Under the pieces are notes generated by a model. It did not search any database and was not told the DNA's origin. It saw nothing but the letters and a program-made list of their open reading frames with translations. A program made the translations under genes and the position numbers. A stretch of DNA of 64,000 nt. Origin: Cyclobacteriaceae bacterium (GTDB lineage Bacteria > Bacteroidota > Bacteroidia > Cytophagales > Cyclobacteriaceae). The stretch spans positions 100,092 to 164,091 of the forward strand of contig JAHBUD010000002.1 in NCBI GenBank assembly GCA_019638255.1, given 5' to 3'. Shown here piece after piece: positions 40,061 through 48,871 of the stretch; position 1 is the stretch's first letter; every line of letters begins with the position of its first letter.

Positions 40061-40894
40061 ATGAGAGTCTATAAAACTTCTTCTGGTATCTTGATTGAAA
40101 CTGAGAATAATTTTTTTCTCCACCAGGAAGATTGGGATCAGTTTATAAACAACGATGAGTTGTTGAACAAGCTTAAACAAATTACTGCTACAAGTGCTCC
40201 TATACGCGAGGCTGTTGAGCTAATCAAGAACTCAGTTATGGCTCCCATTGGTAATCAGGAATTGTGGGCATGTGGAGTAACCTATCTTCGCAGCAAAGTT
40301 GGCAGACAGGAGGAATCAAAATCTGCAGGCGGAGGTGACTTTTATGCAAGAGTATATGAAGCTGAGCGCCCCGAAGTTTTTTTTAAGTCAACGGCTCATC
40401 GTGTTGTTGGGCATAAGGAAAAGGTAAGGATTAGAAAGGACTCAACCTGGGATGTACCCGAACCTGAGTTGACTCTTGTAGTTACATCTTCAGGAAAGAT
40501 CATTGGCTACACGGTAGGCAACGACATGAGCAGCAGAAGCATTGAAGGCGAGAACCCGCTATATCTTCCGCAAGCTAAAACCTATGATGGTTGTGCGTCT
40601 ATTGGGCCATGCATTTATTTAACCGATCAGCCCCTTGATAAAAACACGAGCATTCATCTTGAGATTTTTCGCAACAACCAATCCATTTTCCAGGACTCCA
40701 TTGCCATCAGTCAAATGAAACGAACTACTGAAGAACTTGCATCATTTGTTTTTCGTGAGTGTACATTTCCTTATGGCTGCCTGATTATGACCGGCACGGG
40801 CATTGTTCCTCCGGGCAGCTTTACTTTACAATCAGGCGATGAAATCCGAATTAAAATTGATAATATCGGAACACTCATTAACGCAGTTAATTAA
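40061..40894 (+). CDS. FAH-superfamily protein, probable 2-keto-3-deoxypentonate dehydratase
   Basis: A 277-residue protein of the fumarylacetoacetate hydrolase superfamily. Marks are LWACGVTYLRSKVGRQEES, the metal-ligand acids in WDVPEPELTLVVTSSGKIIG followed by YTVGNDMSSRSIEGENPLYL, and the C-terminal LIMTGTGIVPPGSFTLQSGD. The archaeal 2-keto-3-deoxy-D-arabinonate dehydratase (KdaD) belongs to this superfamily, and the gene sits exactly between a pentonate dehydratase and a 2-oxoglutarate-semialdehyde producer/consumer set, so dehydration of 2-keto-3-deoxypentonate to the semialdehyde is the likely step. Other FAH members are hydrolases or aldolases. Its stop overlaps the start of the permease gene (TAATG). 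Confidence 0.83.
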   Translation: MRVYKTSSGILIETENNFFLHQEDWDQFINNDELLNKLKQITATSAPIREAVELIKNSVMAPIGNQELWACGVTYLRSKVGRQEESKSAGGGDFYARVYEAERPEVFFKSTAHRVVGHKEKVRIRKDSTWDVPEPELTLVVTSSGKIIGYTVGNDMSSRSIEGENPLYLPQAKTYDGCASIGPCIYLTDQPLDKNTSIHLEIFRNNQSIFQDSIAISQMKRTTEELASFVFRECTFPYGCLIMTGTGIVPPGSFTLQSGDEIRIKIDNIGTLINAVN

Positions 40895-42207
40895 TGCCTC
40901 TTCTTATTATCGCTTTCGGTGTTGCACTGCAGGTTTTTCTGACGTACAAAAAAATCAGCCCGTTTTTATCGCTGCTGATCGTTGCCATCATTGTAGGGCT
41001 TCTTTTAGGGATGCAACCTTCAGAACTGGTTGTTTCAATTGAGAAGGGTGTTGGCAGTACCCTTAGCGGATTGGCATTGATTATCTGCCTTGGCGCTGTA
41101 TTGGGAAAAATTCTGGAAGCCAGCGGAGCCATTAATCAAATCACATCTAACCTCATAAAAAATTTTGGAGAACGTCATGTGCAATGGGCAGTGTTACTAA
41201 CAGGATTTTTAGTCGGTCTTCCGTTATACTATAATGCAGGGTTTATTATTCTCGTGCCTCTTGTTTTTTCCGTAGCGAGAAGAACCGGGCTACCCCTATT
41301 ATACATTGCTATACCAACAGCCGCTTCGCTTTCTGCAACACACTGTTTTCTTCCACCACACCCCGGCCCTGTTGTATTGGTTAATGCTTTCAAAGCCGAT
41401 CTGGGCTTAACGTTAGTTTATGGCATAATCCTGGTAATCCCTATCGCGATTATTGCAGGTCCGTTTCTTGGCAGGGTATTGAAGCATATCGGAGCAACCA
41501 CCAACGGTAATTCATTTTATGAACAGCCTATTGAACCAGCCAACCCGCCATCACCTTTTGCCAGTTTTATCGTTGCTATAATGCCGGTATTACTTATTTC
41601 ATTAGCGGTAGTTGTTGATACATTTTTTAAATCCGAAGGAACTACCTATTCAATCATTCAGTTTTTCGGAAACCCGAATATTGCTTTGCTGACATCCGTA
41701 TTACTGGCTATATATTTTTTTGGGATACGAAAAGGAACAGATATGTCAACCGTTATGAAATGGTTAACAGAAGGCATTACGGGCATTGCCATGATTTTGT
41801 TGATCATTACTGCAGGTGGAGTGTTGAAAGAAGTTTTAATCGACAGTGGTACCGGCAAATACATCACTTCATTCAGTAGCGAGTGGCAAATCAATCCGTA
41901 TATATTCGCGTGGATCATTACCGCACTCCTTCGTATTGCACTTGGTTCTGCTACTGTAGCAGGGTTGACTGCCGCGGGGATTGTTTCTCCACTTGTAGTT
42001 GCCGGACAGGTTTCACCGGAATTGATGGTGCTGGCCGTTGGAGCAGGGAGTGTTTTTTGCTCACACATCAACGATACCGGTTTCTGGATGTTTAAAGAAT
42101 TCTTTAACCTATCTCTTAAACAAACCTTCCTGTCGTGGACAGTTATGGAATCGTTAATGTCGGTACTTGGCTTGATTGGAGTATTAATTCTTCAGCAATT
42201 CATCTAA
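40894..42207 (+). CDS. GntP-family sugar-acid (gluconate/pentonate) permease
   Basis: A 437-residue inner-membrane protein with about 11-12 hydrophobic segments and GntP-family signatures: ATHCFLPPHPGPVVLVNAF, LALIICLGAVLGKILEASGA and the C-terminal VFCSHINDTGFWMFKEFF. Family members import gluconate and related aldonates with protons. The start ATG overlaps the stop of the FAH gene by one base, so translation is coupled and the substrate is most likely the pentonate handled by the preceding enzymes. This implies that the acid is formed outside the cytosol, which fits the exported PQQ dehydrogenase, GFOR-like oxidoreductase and SMP-30 lactonases. Confidence 0.92.
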   Translation: MPLLIIAFGVALQVFLTYKKISPFLSLLIVAIIVGLLLGMQPSELVVSIEKGVGSTLSGLALIICLGAVLGKILEASGAINQITSNLIKNFGERHVQWAVLLTGFLVGLPLYYNAGFIILVPLVFSVARRTGLPLLYIAIPTAASLSATHCFLPPHPGPVVLVNAFKADLGLTLVYGIILVIPIAIIAGPFLGRVLKHIGATTNGNSFYEQPIEPANPPSPFASFIVAIMPVLLISLAVVVDTFFKSEGTTYSIIQFFGNPNIALLTSVLLAIYFFGIRKGTDMSTVMKWLTEGITGIAMILLIITAGGVLKEVLIDSGTGKYITSFSSEWQINPYIFAWIITALLRIALGSATVAGLTAAGIVSPLVVAGQVSPELMVLAVGAGSVFCSHINDTGFWMFKEFFNLSLKQTFLSWTVMESLMSVLGLIGVLILQQFI

Positions 42208-42222
42208 CTAACCAACCCGCTT

Positions 42223-43365
42223 ATGGAAACAAAAGCAACACCTGATGGCTCACGAAGAAAGTTCATTTATAATCTTGGACTCACAACACTGGGTCTTTCA
42301 TCCTTTGCTTCAATTTATTCCTGCAACCGCAGTACTAAAAACCAAAACGAGGAAACAACAGTGAACCCGGACAAAACAAAATTAGGCATAGCATTAGTCG
42401 GCTTGGGCTCCTATGCCAGTGGGCAACTTGCTCCAGCCCTTGAGCAAACTGAGCATTGTTACCTGGCAGGTATTGTAACCGGTACTCCTTCAAAAATTCC
42501 TGAATGGAAGGGGAAGTATAACATCCCCGATAAAAACATTTACACCTACGAAAACTTCGACAGCATTAAAGATAATCCAGATATTGACATCATTTATGTA
42601 GTACTGCCCAACTCCATGCACGCGGAGTATACAATAAGGGCAGCGCAAGCAGGCAAACATGTTATCTGTGAAAAACCTATGGCCATAACCGTTGAGGATT
42701 GTGACCGCATGCTTGAAGCTTGTGAAAAAGCCAACGTGCGTCTTTCCATCGGCTATCGACTGCACTTTGATCCATTCCACCTTGAGATGATCAGACTCGC
42801 TAAAGAAAAAGTATTTGGCGAACTAACGGGTTTATCTTCTTCTTTTGGTTTTAAAGCTGCTGCTGGAATATGGCGATTGAATAAAGAACTTGCCGGTGGT
42901 GGCCCCTTGATGGATCTTGGAATTTATAGCGTCCAGGGTTTTTGTTACCTCTCCGGTATGGAACCTATTGCGGTTACTGCCAAGGAAGGACCAAAAACCG
43001 ATCCGATAAAATTCAGCGAAGTGGAGGAATCACTGACCTGGGAATTTGAAATGCCCAATGGACTTCGCGCTAAAGGCATGACGAGTTACTCGGAAAATGC
43101 AAATGTTCTAAGAGCTGAAGCCGAAAAGGGTTGGTTCGAACTGAAACCGGCATTTAACTATGGCGGATTGAAAGGCGAAACGTCTGCCGGGAAAATGGAA
43201 ATTCAGCCAGTATATCAACAAGCAAAACAAATGGATGACTTTGCGCTTGCCATCAGAGACAATCGCCCCTCTCCGGTACCTGGTGAAATGGGAAGAAGAG
43301 ATGTTAAATTACTTCAAGCGATTTATGAGGCTATGCGGACAGGAAGCCGCGTTGAATTGATCTGA
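42223..43365 (+). CDS. Tat-exported Gfo/Idh/MocA oxidoreductase, GFOR-like
   Basis: A 380-residue protein. The N-terminus has a twin-arginine signal (GSRRKFIYNLGLTTLGLSS) followed by a lipobox-like SIYSC, so it is probably folded with its cofactor in the cytosol and exported. The Rossmann domain starts LGIALVGLGSYASGQLAPAL; the conserved EKPMAITVEDCDRM carries the catalytic Lys, and later marks are GYRLHFDPFHLEMIRLAKEK and LAGGGPLMDLGIYSVQGFCY, as in glucose-fructose oxidoreductase. GFOR holds NADP tightly and oxidises an aldose to a lactone while reducing a ketose in the periplasm. The same chemistry on xylose or arabinose here is inference. It is the last gene of the cassette, 15 bp after the permease. 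Confidence 0.85.
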   Translation: METKATPDGSRRKFIYNLGLTTLGLSSFASIYSCNRSTKNQNEETTVNPDKTKLGIALVGLGSYASGQLAPALEQTEHCYLAGIVTGTPSKIPEWKGKYNIPDKNIYTYENFDSIKDNPDIDIIYVVLPNSMHAEYTIRAAQAGKHVICEKPMAITVEDCDRMLEACEKANVRLSIGYRLHFDPFHLEMIRLAKEKVFGELTGLSSSFGFKAAAGIWRLNKELAGGGPLMDLGIYSVQGFCYLSGMEPIAVTAKEGPKTDPIKFSEVEESLTWEFEMPNGLRAKGMTSYSENANVLRAEAEKGWFELKPAFNYGGLKGETSAGKMEIQPVYQQAKQMDDFALAIRDNRPSPVPGEMGRRDVKLLQAIYEAMRTGSRVELI

Positions 43366-43521
43366 AAAGGATATCCATGGTCTCTAAACCTAACCAACCA
43401 TAGCACCATCGTACTCAACACGAATTGATAATACTTCAATCGTTCCTGAAAGGATAGTGTTATTACTGTAGGGCGTCCAAGAACTTCAATTACTCACATC
43501 ATTAATATGGGGATTTATTAA

Positions 43522-46398
43522 TCAAGGCTTCAAGTAGAGACTTTCCGGAGGACCTAAATAACTTTGTCTTAAACCACCTGCATCAATCACAATTTTTTGG
43601 AATACAATTCCAGAATCAATCGTCCATAATTTAAGCGTGTGTTGCCCAGGCTTAATTATGTTGTGGTTTGATGTTCTTATTTTAATATGGTCAGCCACTG
43701 ATTTCATCCACCAGTCGGCATACTTGTAATCAGGTGTAATTTCCCCTTCGTTTGCATTGATTATTTGCGGCTCTTCATCATCAATAGAAATGGCATATTT
43801 CAACCCGTCTTGCTTTTTAAAATCCTGGGTTGGTGAAATGTAAACACCAATTTTCACCTCGCCTGTCTTGAATACCGTAAAATCATACTCCAGTCTCGGT
43901 GAAGTCTTATCTAGCCTTTGCGTCTGAATATTTACCGGCTCTATAATTACAGAAGAATGTGTGCGACCAAGATTTGACACAACTGACCAGTACCTGTCTT
44001 TGGCATCTACCTTACGGGTATAATTTGCTGCCTCTATGGATACGACACCGTTATTTTCGACAAAACCCGATGCCCTTGGAAGTACGTTCCTAATAGGTAC
44101 TTTAACAACATATTCCTTTCCGGCACCTTTTATAATAATCTCTCCGCTACCATTTTCTTTAGGTGACCTTTCCCAGTCAATACTGACCAATACCTTTTCA
44201 TCGAATTGAATGCTGCCTTCAGTTTTTGATACTTGTATCCAGTCATTCTTGGTTTCAACCGAGTAGTTTAAAAAACCCTCCCCCATGTTAAAAATTTCTA
44301 CAAAATAGTTTTGCCTGTTGATGGGGTCAAAATCAATAAAGCTTTTGCTAAAAAGTGGATACCCTTCAACGCTGTGACCACCCCATTCTGGCTCAGCTCC
44401 ATATTCAATGGTATAGCCAAGCGTAGGTGTACTCTTTGTACGGATGAATGAAACGGCAGGCATTACATCTACCCTCGGGTGGTTCCAACTTGTGTATCCA
44501 AATTTTGTTTGCGACATCATATGGTTCCATTTGCCACCTGCCAACTCTTCGTGGTATTGACGGACAAGTTCCGCGTCTTTGTCGAACAATTCTTTTACTT
44601 TATCAGCATAGCGGTTTGCGGAAGATCTGCCTTGCTTCGCATACAGTTTACTCTTTCCTGCCGCCACGTACAATTCAAGCAAGTTGCAGCTCTTTTCAAT
44701 AGGCGAATGAACCAATTGATAAAATGCAGCATGATAGTTTTCGGGAAGTTGCTTATAAATAGCATTGCTTTTTTCAACCAGTTGTTTGTATTCTGAAACG
44801 ACCCTATCGGCTTCACGATAATTTTCAATGCTGTACGTCTCGGGCTTTATCATCTCATGAGTTCTGCGCGCATTATATTTTGTATAAAGCGAAATCAACT
44901 CTGCAATTTCCTGCGCGTGCTTCTCCCCAAATTGATTTTTTGCCCACCGTACATAGTAGCCAGGCAAGTCCTTTGCTTGAATGGCATCGGGTTTCCAGGC
45001 ATACTCAAAGAAAAAACTTATAGGAAATTCCATGGGTTTAATATCCCCCACGTTTACAATCCATATCCTGTCAACTCCATGCTCGTAAGTAAGTTTCATC
45101 TGCTCCCATACCCGTTCGATTTGAGTTACATTCAACCACCGGTAAGACACCGGAGCGCCTACATAATCGAAATGGTAATACATTCCATAGCCACCTGAAC
45201 GGTCTAAGTCTTTCTTTTTGGGGAGATAACGAATATTTCCCCAATTGTCATCGGCTAACAAAACGGTGATATCGTTATCAACCCGCGTTCCTTTGTCGTA
45301 ATAATCCTGCACTTCTTTATAAATAGCCCACACCTGGGGCGTTTTATCAGCAGGCTTCCCGATAACATCGGCAATAATTTCACGTTGATCTCTTACAATG
45401 GTCTGTAAAAGATCAACCGCTGTTTCTTTCACCATGGCTTCATCGCCATCGCCACGCATACCAATCGTTACTATGCTTTCATAGTTCTTCATGCGTTCAA
45501 TCCCTCCGCGCCAAAATTCCCGAAGCTTTTCTTTGTTTGTTATATAATTCCATGCTCCCCCATTGAAAACATTCCACTCGTTATGCGCACGCATCATGGG
45601 TTCATGATGGCTGGTGGACATGACAATTCCATACTCATCTGCTGTTTTGGGGTTCAATGGATCATCAACATTAAACATGGTTGGCAACCACATGGCAGGC
45701 CACAAAAAATTAGCTTTGTTACGTAATAGAAGTTCAAAGATGGTTTCGTAGCATTTATGATTACTACCGCCAAATTTTTCTTTGGCCCAGTACCGAAACG
45801 CAGGAGATTCATCGTTGATGAATATCCCCCGGTATTTTACAGCCGGGCTTTCGGAAACAAAATGGATGTTTTCAAGAAAGATATTTTCTTTTTTCTTTAC
45901 CGGCACATCGGCCCACCAATACCAGGGAGAAACACCCATGGCCTCGGAAAGGGAGAACAGACCGTAAGCCACCCCTCGCCTGTCGCTACCAATAACAACA
46001 AGTGCTTGTTTCACGCCCGGAAATGGAGCTTTGATGGTTTGAATGATAAATCGCTCCCAGCCTCCCCTGATGGATTGATCACTTATCTTTTTCTCAGCAA
46101 TTAGTTTGTCAATAAGGCGATTGTTCCCAACTGTGCCGACAATTATCATATTGTCGCTGAGCAAACTGCCCGTGGAAAGATCAGGCCTTTTGCCGGAAAC
46201 ACGTTCAATATCATCGGCCAAAAAAACGGCAGATTTTCCAACCAGTATATTTTCCGAAGTGTCGTAACAAATGGTAGCCGCTGAAGCCCCGTCCTTTATT
46301 GGAAAATATCGCTTCCCTCTTTCAATTTTATCAGTAATGCTTAGTTGCGAAAATGCTATGTAAGGCAACAACACAAGGAGTAAAGAATATTTTCTCAT
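43522..46398 (-). CDS. Secreted GH115 alpha-glucuronidase
   Basis: The ATG at 46398 (MRKYSLLLVLLPYIAFSQ) gives a signal peptide; a TTG two codons earlier is less likely. At about 958 residues it has the normal GH115 length and motifs: FPIKDGASAATICYDTSENI, YRGIFINDESPAFRYWAKEK, NKANFLWPAMWLPTMFNVDD, GIVMSTSHHEPMMRAHNEWN, VTIGMRGDGDEAM, VLLADDNWGNIRYLPKKKDL and MYYHFDYVGAPVSYRWLN. The C-terminal third is a beta-sandwich module (CBM-like, LRQSYLGPPESLYLKP at the end). GH115 removes 4-O-methylglucuronic acid from internal and terminal positions of glucuronoxylan, which complements the CE15-like esterase. It converges on the pentonate cassette. Confidence 0.95.
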   Translation of the reverse strand: MRKYSLLLVLLPYIAFSQLSITDKIERGKRYFPIKDGASAATICYDTSENILVGKSAVFLADDIERVSGKRPDLSTGSLLSDNMIIVGTVGNNRLIDKLIAEKKISDQSIRGGWERFIIQTIKAPFPGVKQALVVIGSDRRGVAYGLFSLSEAMGVSPWYWWADVPVKKKENIFLENIHFVSESPAVKYRGIFINDESPAFRYWAKEKFGGSNHKCYETIFELLLRNKANFLWPAMWLPTMFNVDDPLNPKTADEYGIVMSTSHHEPMMRAHNEWNVFNGGAWNYITNKEKLREFWRGGIERMKNYESIVTIGMRGDGDEAMVKETAVDLLQTIVRDQREIIADVIGKPADKTPQVWAIYKEVQDYYDKGTRVDNDITVLLADDNWGNIRYLPKKKDLDRSGGYGMYYHFDYVGAPVSYRWLNVTQIERVWEQMKLTYEHGVDRIWIVNVGDIKPMEFPISFFFEYAWKPDAIQAKDLPGYYVRWAKNQFGEKHAQEIAELISLYTKYNARRTHEMIKPETYSIENYREADRVVSEYKQLVEKSNAIYKQLPENYHAAFYQLVHSPIEKSCNLLELYVAAGKSKLYAKQGRSSANRYADKVKELFDKDAELVRQYHEELAGGKWNHMMSQTKFGYTSWNHPRVDVMPAVSFIRTKSTPTLGYTIEYGAEPEWGGHSVEGYPLFSKSFIDFDPINRQNYFVEIFNMGEGFLNYSVETKNDWIQVSKTEGSIQFDEKVLVSIDWERSPKENGSGEIIIKGAGKEYVVKVPIRNVLPRASGFVENNGVVSIEAANYTRKVDAKDRYWSVVSNLGRTHSSVIIEPVNIQTQRLDKTSPRLEYDFTVFKTGEVKIGVYISPTQDFKKQDGLKYAISIDDEEPQIINANEGEITPDYKYADWWMKSVADHIKIRTSNHNIIKPGQHTLKLWTIDSGIVFQKIVIDAGGLRQSYLGPPESLYLKP

Positions 46399-46787
46399 AG
46401 TCAATCGATTACTCTGTTCAAGTAATTAGTCGTAAAATATCTAAAATGAGGCATATCCTCAATAATAGTCTTACGGTAATGCTCTCCACTAATTCTTCCC
46501 CAATAGAACTTTAAGCTCAAATCTATTCCCAACATAATAGATCCATTGAGCTCAGAAATTTAACAGACCAATAGATCTAAGATTAAAATCATACAAACTG
46601 AGGTATTGATACTACTTTATTTTTCGTCTTTTCGAAACATCAATTTCTTCAATAAGCAGTTCAATTGAACCTTTCCATTGAAATTGTTTATACTTGCCAG
46701 CAAATAAACCGTATCGGCAGTTTCTGTTCAATTTATAGCTTTTCTGCCTTTGGTAATTAATCATTAAACCACCAAACATAAAGCGTT
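46399..46787. other. 389-bp AT-rich intergenic region between divergent GH115 and SlyD-like genes
   Basis: No credible coding frame, tRNA or terminator hairpin was seen. It must hold the promoters of both genes. The only clear symmetry is GTTCAATTGAAC at 46659-46670, a 12-bp perfect palindrome, too common in AT-rich DNA to assign. The AraR-like palindrome found at 35630 does not recur here. Confidence 0.5.
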
Positions 46788-47270
46788 ATGCAAATCGCCA
46801 AAAACACCGTTGTTTCCATTCATTATACCTTACGCGATAACGATGGCAACATCCTGGATTCAAGCATTGGAAAAGATCCATTACTTTATATTCAAGGGAT
46901 TGGCAACCTGATACCAGGGATGGAAGAAGGGCTGGAAGGAAGAAGCAAAGGCGAAAAACTGGATATAAAAGTTTCACCTGAAAAAGGGTATGGCGTACGT
47001 AACGATTCACTCATTCAAAAGGTACCCCGTACCGCCTTTGGTGATCAGGAAGTAAAACCAGGCATGCAGTTTCAAGCGCAAACCAACGCTGGGGCTCAAA
47101 TCGTAACCATTACCGAAGTTGGCCTGGAAAATGTTACGGTTGATGGCAATCACCCGCTGGCCGGTGTAGGACTAAACTTTTCTGTTGAGGTTATGGAGGT
47201 AAGGCCTGCTACAGAAGATGAACTTGCCCATGGCCATGTACACGGTCCAGGTGGACATCACCATCACTAG
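46788..47270 (+). CDS. SlyD-like FKBP-type peptidyl-prolyl isomerase
   Basis: A 160-residue cytosolic protein with the split FKBP plus insert-in-flap (IF) layout of SlyD: VVSIHYTLRDNDGNILDSS, YIQGIGNLIPGMEEGLEGRS, the IF chaperone region PRTAFGDQEVKPGMQFQAQT, then HPLAGVGLNFSVEVMEVRPA. The tail is histidine-rich (HGHVHGPGGHHHH), as in metal-binding SlyD proteins that handle nickel or zinc. It catalyses Xaa-Pro isomerisation and acts as a holdase. It is a single gene followed by a strong terminator. Confidence 0.93.
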   Translation: MQIAKNTVVSIHYTLRDNDGNILDSSIGKDPLLYIQGIGNLIPGMEEGLEGRSKGEKLDIKVSPEKGYGVRNDSLIQKVPRTAFGDQEVKPGMQFQAQTNAGAQIVTITEVGLENVTVDGNHPLAGVGLNFSVEVMEVRPATEDELAHGHVHGPGGHHHH

Positions 47271-47294
47271 GAGCTGCCTCAATTCTTTTAGTCA

Positions 47295-47319
47295 ATCGCC
47301 CCGAGTTACTCGGGGCGAT
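47295..47319. terminator. Terminator hairpin after the SlyD-like gene
   Basis: ATCGCCCCGAG, loop TTA, CTCGGGGCGAT: a perfect 11-bp GC-rich stem followed on the plus strand by CTTTCTATCCCTTT. It lies between convergent genes (SlyD-like + and Usp -), and could serve both. Confidence 0.8.
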
Positions 47320-47374
47320 CTTTCTATCCCTTTAATAGATAAGAGATCACGGCTAAAGTCTGCTTGCCGGCTTA

Positions 47375-48229
47375 TTATTTTCTATGCTTTACAACAAAGG
47401 TCAGTACAGGGCGCTTGCTATGGTTCACTACATCTTCAGCAATGCTACCTGCCAACACGTGGGCAAATCCGGTGCGGCCATGAGTAGCCATTGTAATCAT
47501 ATCGGCATTGATACTCTCGGCAAAATAGATTATCCCTTCTTCTTCGGTAATATCGTTGAACACATTAATTGTATAATTCTTAAGCTGAAGCTTCTTGGCA
47601 AAATCAGTCATGTATTTTTTCACAACAGCATCCCGTTGGAAATTTCCTGGGGTATTAATGCGTACCAAATGAATAGTGGAGTCGTACATTTCCTGGGCGC
47701 GTTTGACAATCCGTGAAAACACTTCTTCGTCCTTGCTCATGGAAGTAGCGTAAACAATATTTTTAAAGTCTGACCGAATAGGCTTTTTCTGAATGGTGAG
47801 TACCGGACAATGGGAGTGTCTCACTACTTTTTCAGTATTGGATCCAATGATCATTTCGGCCAGGTTGGTTTTGCCTGCCGTTCCCATTACCACCAAATCC
47901 ACCTTTTGCTCGGTAATGATGGTTCGCATACCGTGATAAGGAGAACCTACACGGAGTTCCGGAATCAATTTTACACCTGCAAAAAAGGAGCTGGCTGCAA
48001 ATTTCTCCATTTGCTTTTTGGATTTTTCGATAAGCTTGAGCATAAACAACTTATCTTCCATATTGCCTTTGAATACCTCTCCGGTTACTTTAAAAGATTG
48101 ACTTGATCCTTCTTCGATTACATGGAGCAGTATTAAAGATGCACCCGATTTTTTTGCAATACCGCTGGCTACTTCAGCTGCAGTTTGGGCTTCCTTAGAA
48201 AAGTCAGTTGGAACAAGTATCTTTTTCAT
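47375..48229 (-). CDS. Tandem-domain universal stress protein
   Basis: A 284-residue protein with two UspA folds: residues 1-150 (MKKILVPTDFSKEAQTAAEV ... DLVVMGTAGKTNLAEMIIGS, ending HCPVLTIQKK) and 155-284 (FKNIVYATSMSKDEEVFSRI ... ADMITMATHGRTGFAHVLAG, ending KRPVLTFVVK). Both have the ATP-binding G-x2-G-x9-G(S) motif (GTAGKTNLAEMIIGS; HGRTGFAHVLAGS). Usp proteins of this type respond to energy or oxygen limitation. It lies 76 bp after a second Usp gene in the same direction, and both are divergent from the sensor kinase. Confidence 0.92.
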   Translation of the reverse strand: MKKILVPTDFSKEAQTAAEVASGIAKKSGASLILLHVIEEGSSQSFKVTGEVFKGNMEDKLFMLKLIEKSKKQMEKFAASSFFAGVKLIPELRVGSPYHGMRTIITEQKVDLVVMGTAGKTNLAEMIIGSNTEKVVRHSHCPVLTIQKKPIRSDFKNIVYATSMSKDEEVFSRIVKRAQEMYDSTIHLVRINTPGNFQRDAVVKKYMTDFAKKLQLKNYTINVFNDITEEEGIIYFAESINADMITMATHGRTGFAHVLAGSIAEDVVNHSKRPVLTFVVKHRK

Positions 48230-48305
48230 GGTATTAAGTTTAATAGCCTTAAATTATAACATTTATTGCACAAACAAACACTCAAATTTCAGGATAGCCA
48301 CTTTT

Positions 48306-48743
48306 TTAGCTTACCTCGAGGGCTTCGGGCACAATAACCACAGGTATGTTATGCGAAGCCATAAAATGTTCGAAAGAAAGCCCTTGCTGCTCCTTAATAG
48401 TTGAAGCCAGTTGTTCTGAGAGAACAAGGCACTCCACCTTATTTCGATTTACATGGGATTCAATCCGGTCGGACAAAAAGCCAATCTCAATAATAAACTC
48501 AACGGGGACGCTCATCTCAGCACCATTATTTTTTAACAACAAATCAAATTCCAAACTGGCCTTTAACTCTTCTTGCTTCCGATATTCCGCCACGCTGGTT
48601 CCTTTTGGCTGCAATAATCTGTAAGCATACAATACCGTAAGCCTGGATTGTTTACTATTTGCCAATTTCATTGCTTCTTTAAGCGCCTCACCAGAGGTAC
48701 TCGAAAAATCAAGTGCACATAAAATTGCCTTCATCGTAGCCAA
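48306..48743 (-). CDS. Single-domain universal stress protein-like
   Basis: A 145-residue Usp fold: MKAILCALDFSSTSGEALKE at the start, FIIEIGFLSDRIESHVNRNK in the middle, and HFMASHNIPVVIVPEALEVS at the end. The nucleotide-binding glycine motif of the tandem Usp is not preserved: the corresponding stretch reads VLSEQLASTIKEQQG. It may therefore not bind ATP. The first codons offer two ATGs (MATMKAIL). It is divergent from the sensor kinase gene across about 128 bp that contains a CRP/FNR-like site. Confidence 0.82.
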   Translation of the reverse strand: MATMKAILCALDFSSTSGEALKEAMKLANSKQSRLTVLYAYRLLQPKGTSVAEYRKQEELKASLEFDLLLKNNGAEMSVPVEFIIEIGFLSDRIESHVNRNKVECLVLSEQLASTIKEQQGLSFEHFMASHNIPVVIVPEALEVS

Positions 48744-48817
48744 TTATAAGGGGTAATACAAACACTAACGTAGGCGGATTTAGTACCCATAATGAGGACT
48801 AGTGTCAACCACAGGAC

Positions 48818-48829
48818 TGATTTTTGTCA
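48818..48829. promoter_or_regulatory. CRP/FNR-like site candidate in the Usp/kinase intergenic region
   Basis: TGATTTTTGTCA reads TGA-N6-TCA and differs by one base from TGATTTTTATCA upstream of ccoNO. It lies 75 bp before the single-domain Usp start and 43 bp before the likely kinase ATG (48872). The neighbouring receiver-CRP regulator is a natural candidate to bind it; this is inference. Confidence 0.45.
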
Positions 48830-48871
48830 TACTTCCCTTTGATTATTAACTTAAGGGCTGTTTTCTATCGT

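Noticed and set aside
46659..46670. GTTCAATTGAAC palindrome as an operator
   Set aside because: Twelve-base palindromes occur by chance in AT-rich intergenic DNA, and no second copy was noticed.
47219..47267. His-rich end of the SlyD-like protein as a vector-derived tag
   Set aside because: A His-rich metal-binding tail is natural in SlyD proteins, and the flanking DNA is normal chromosomal sequence with a native terminator.
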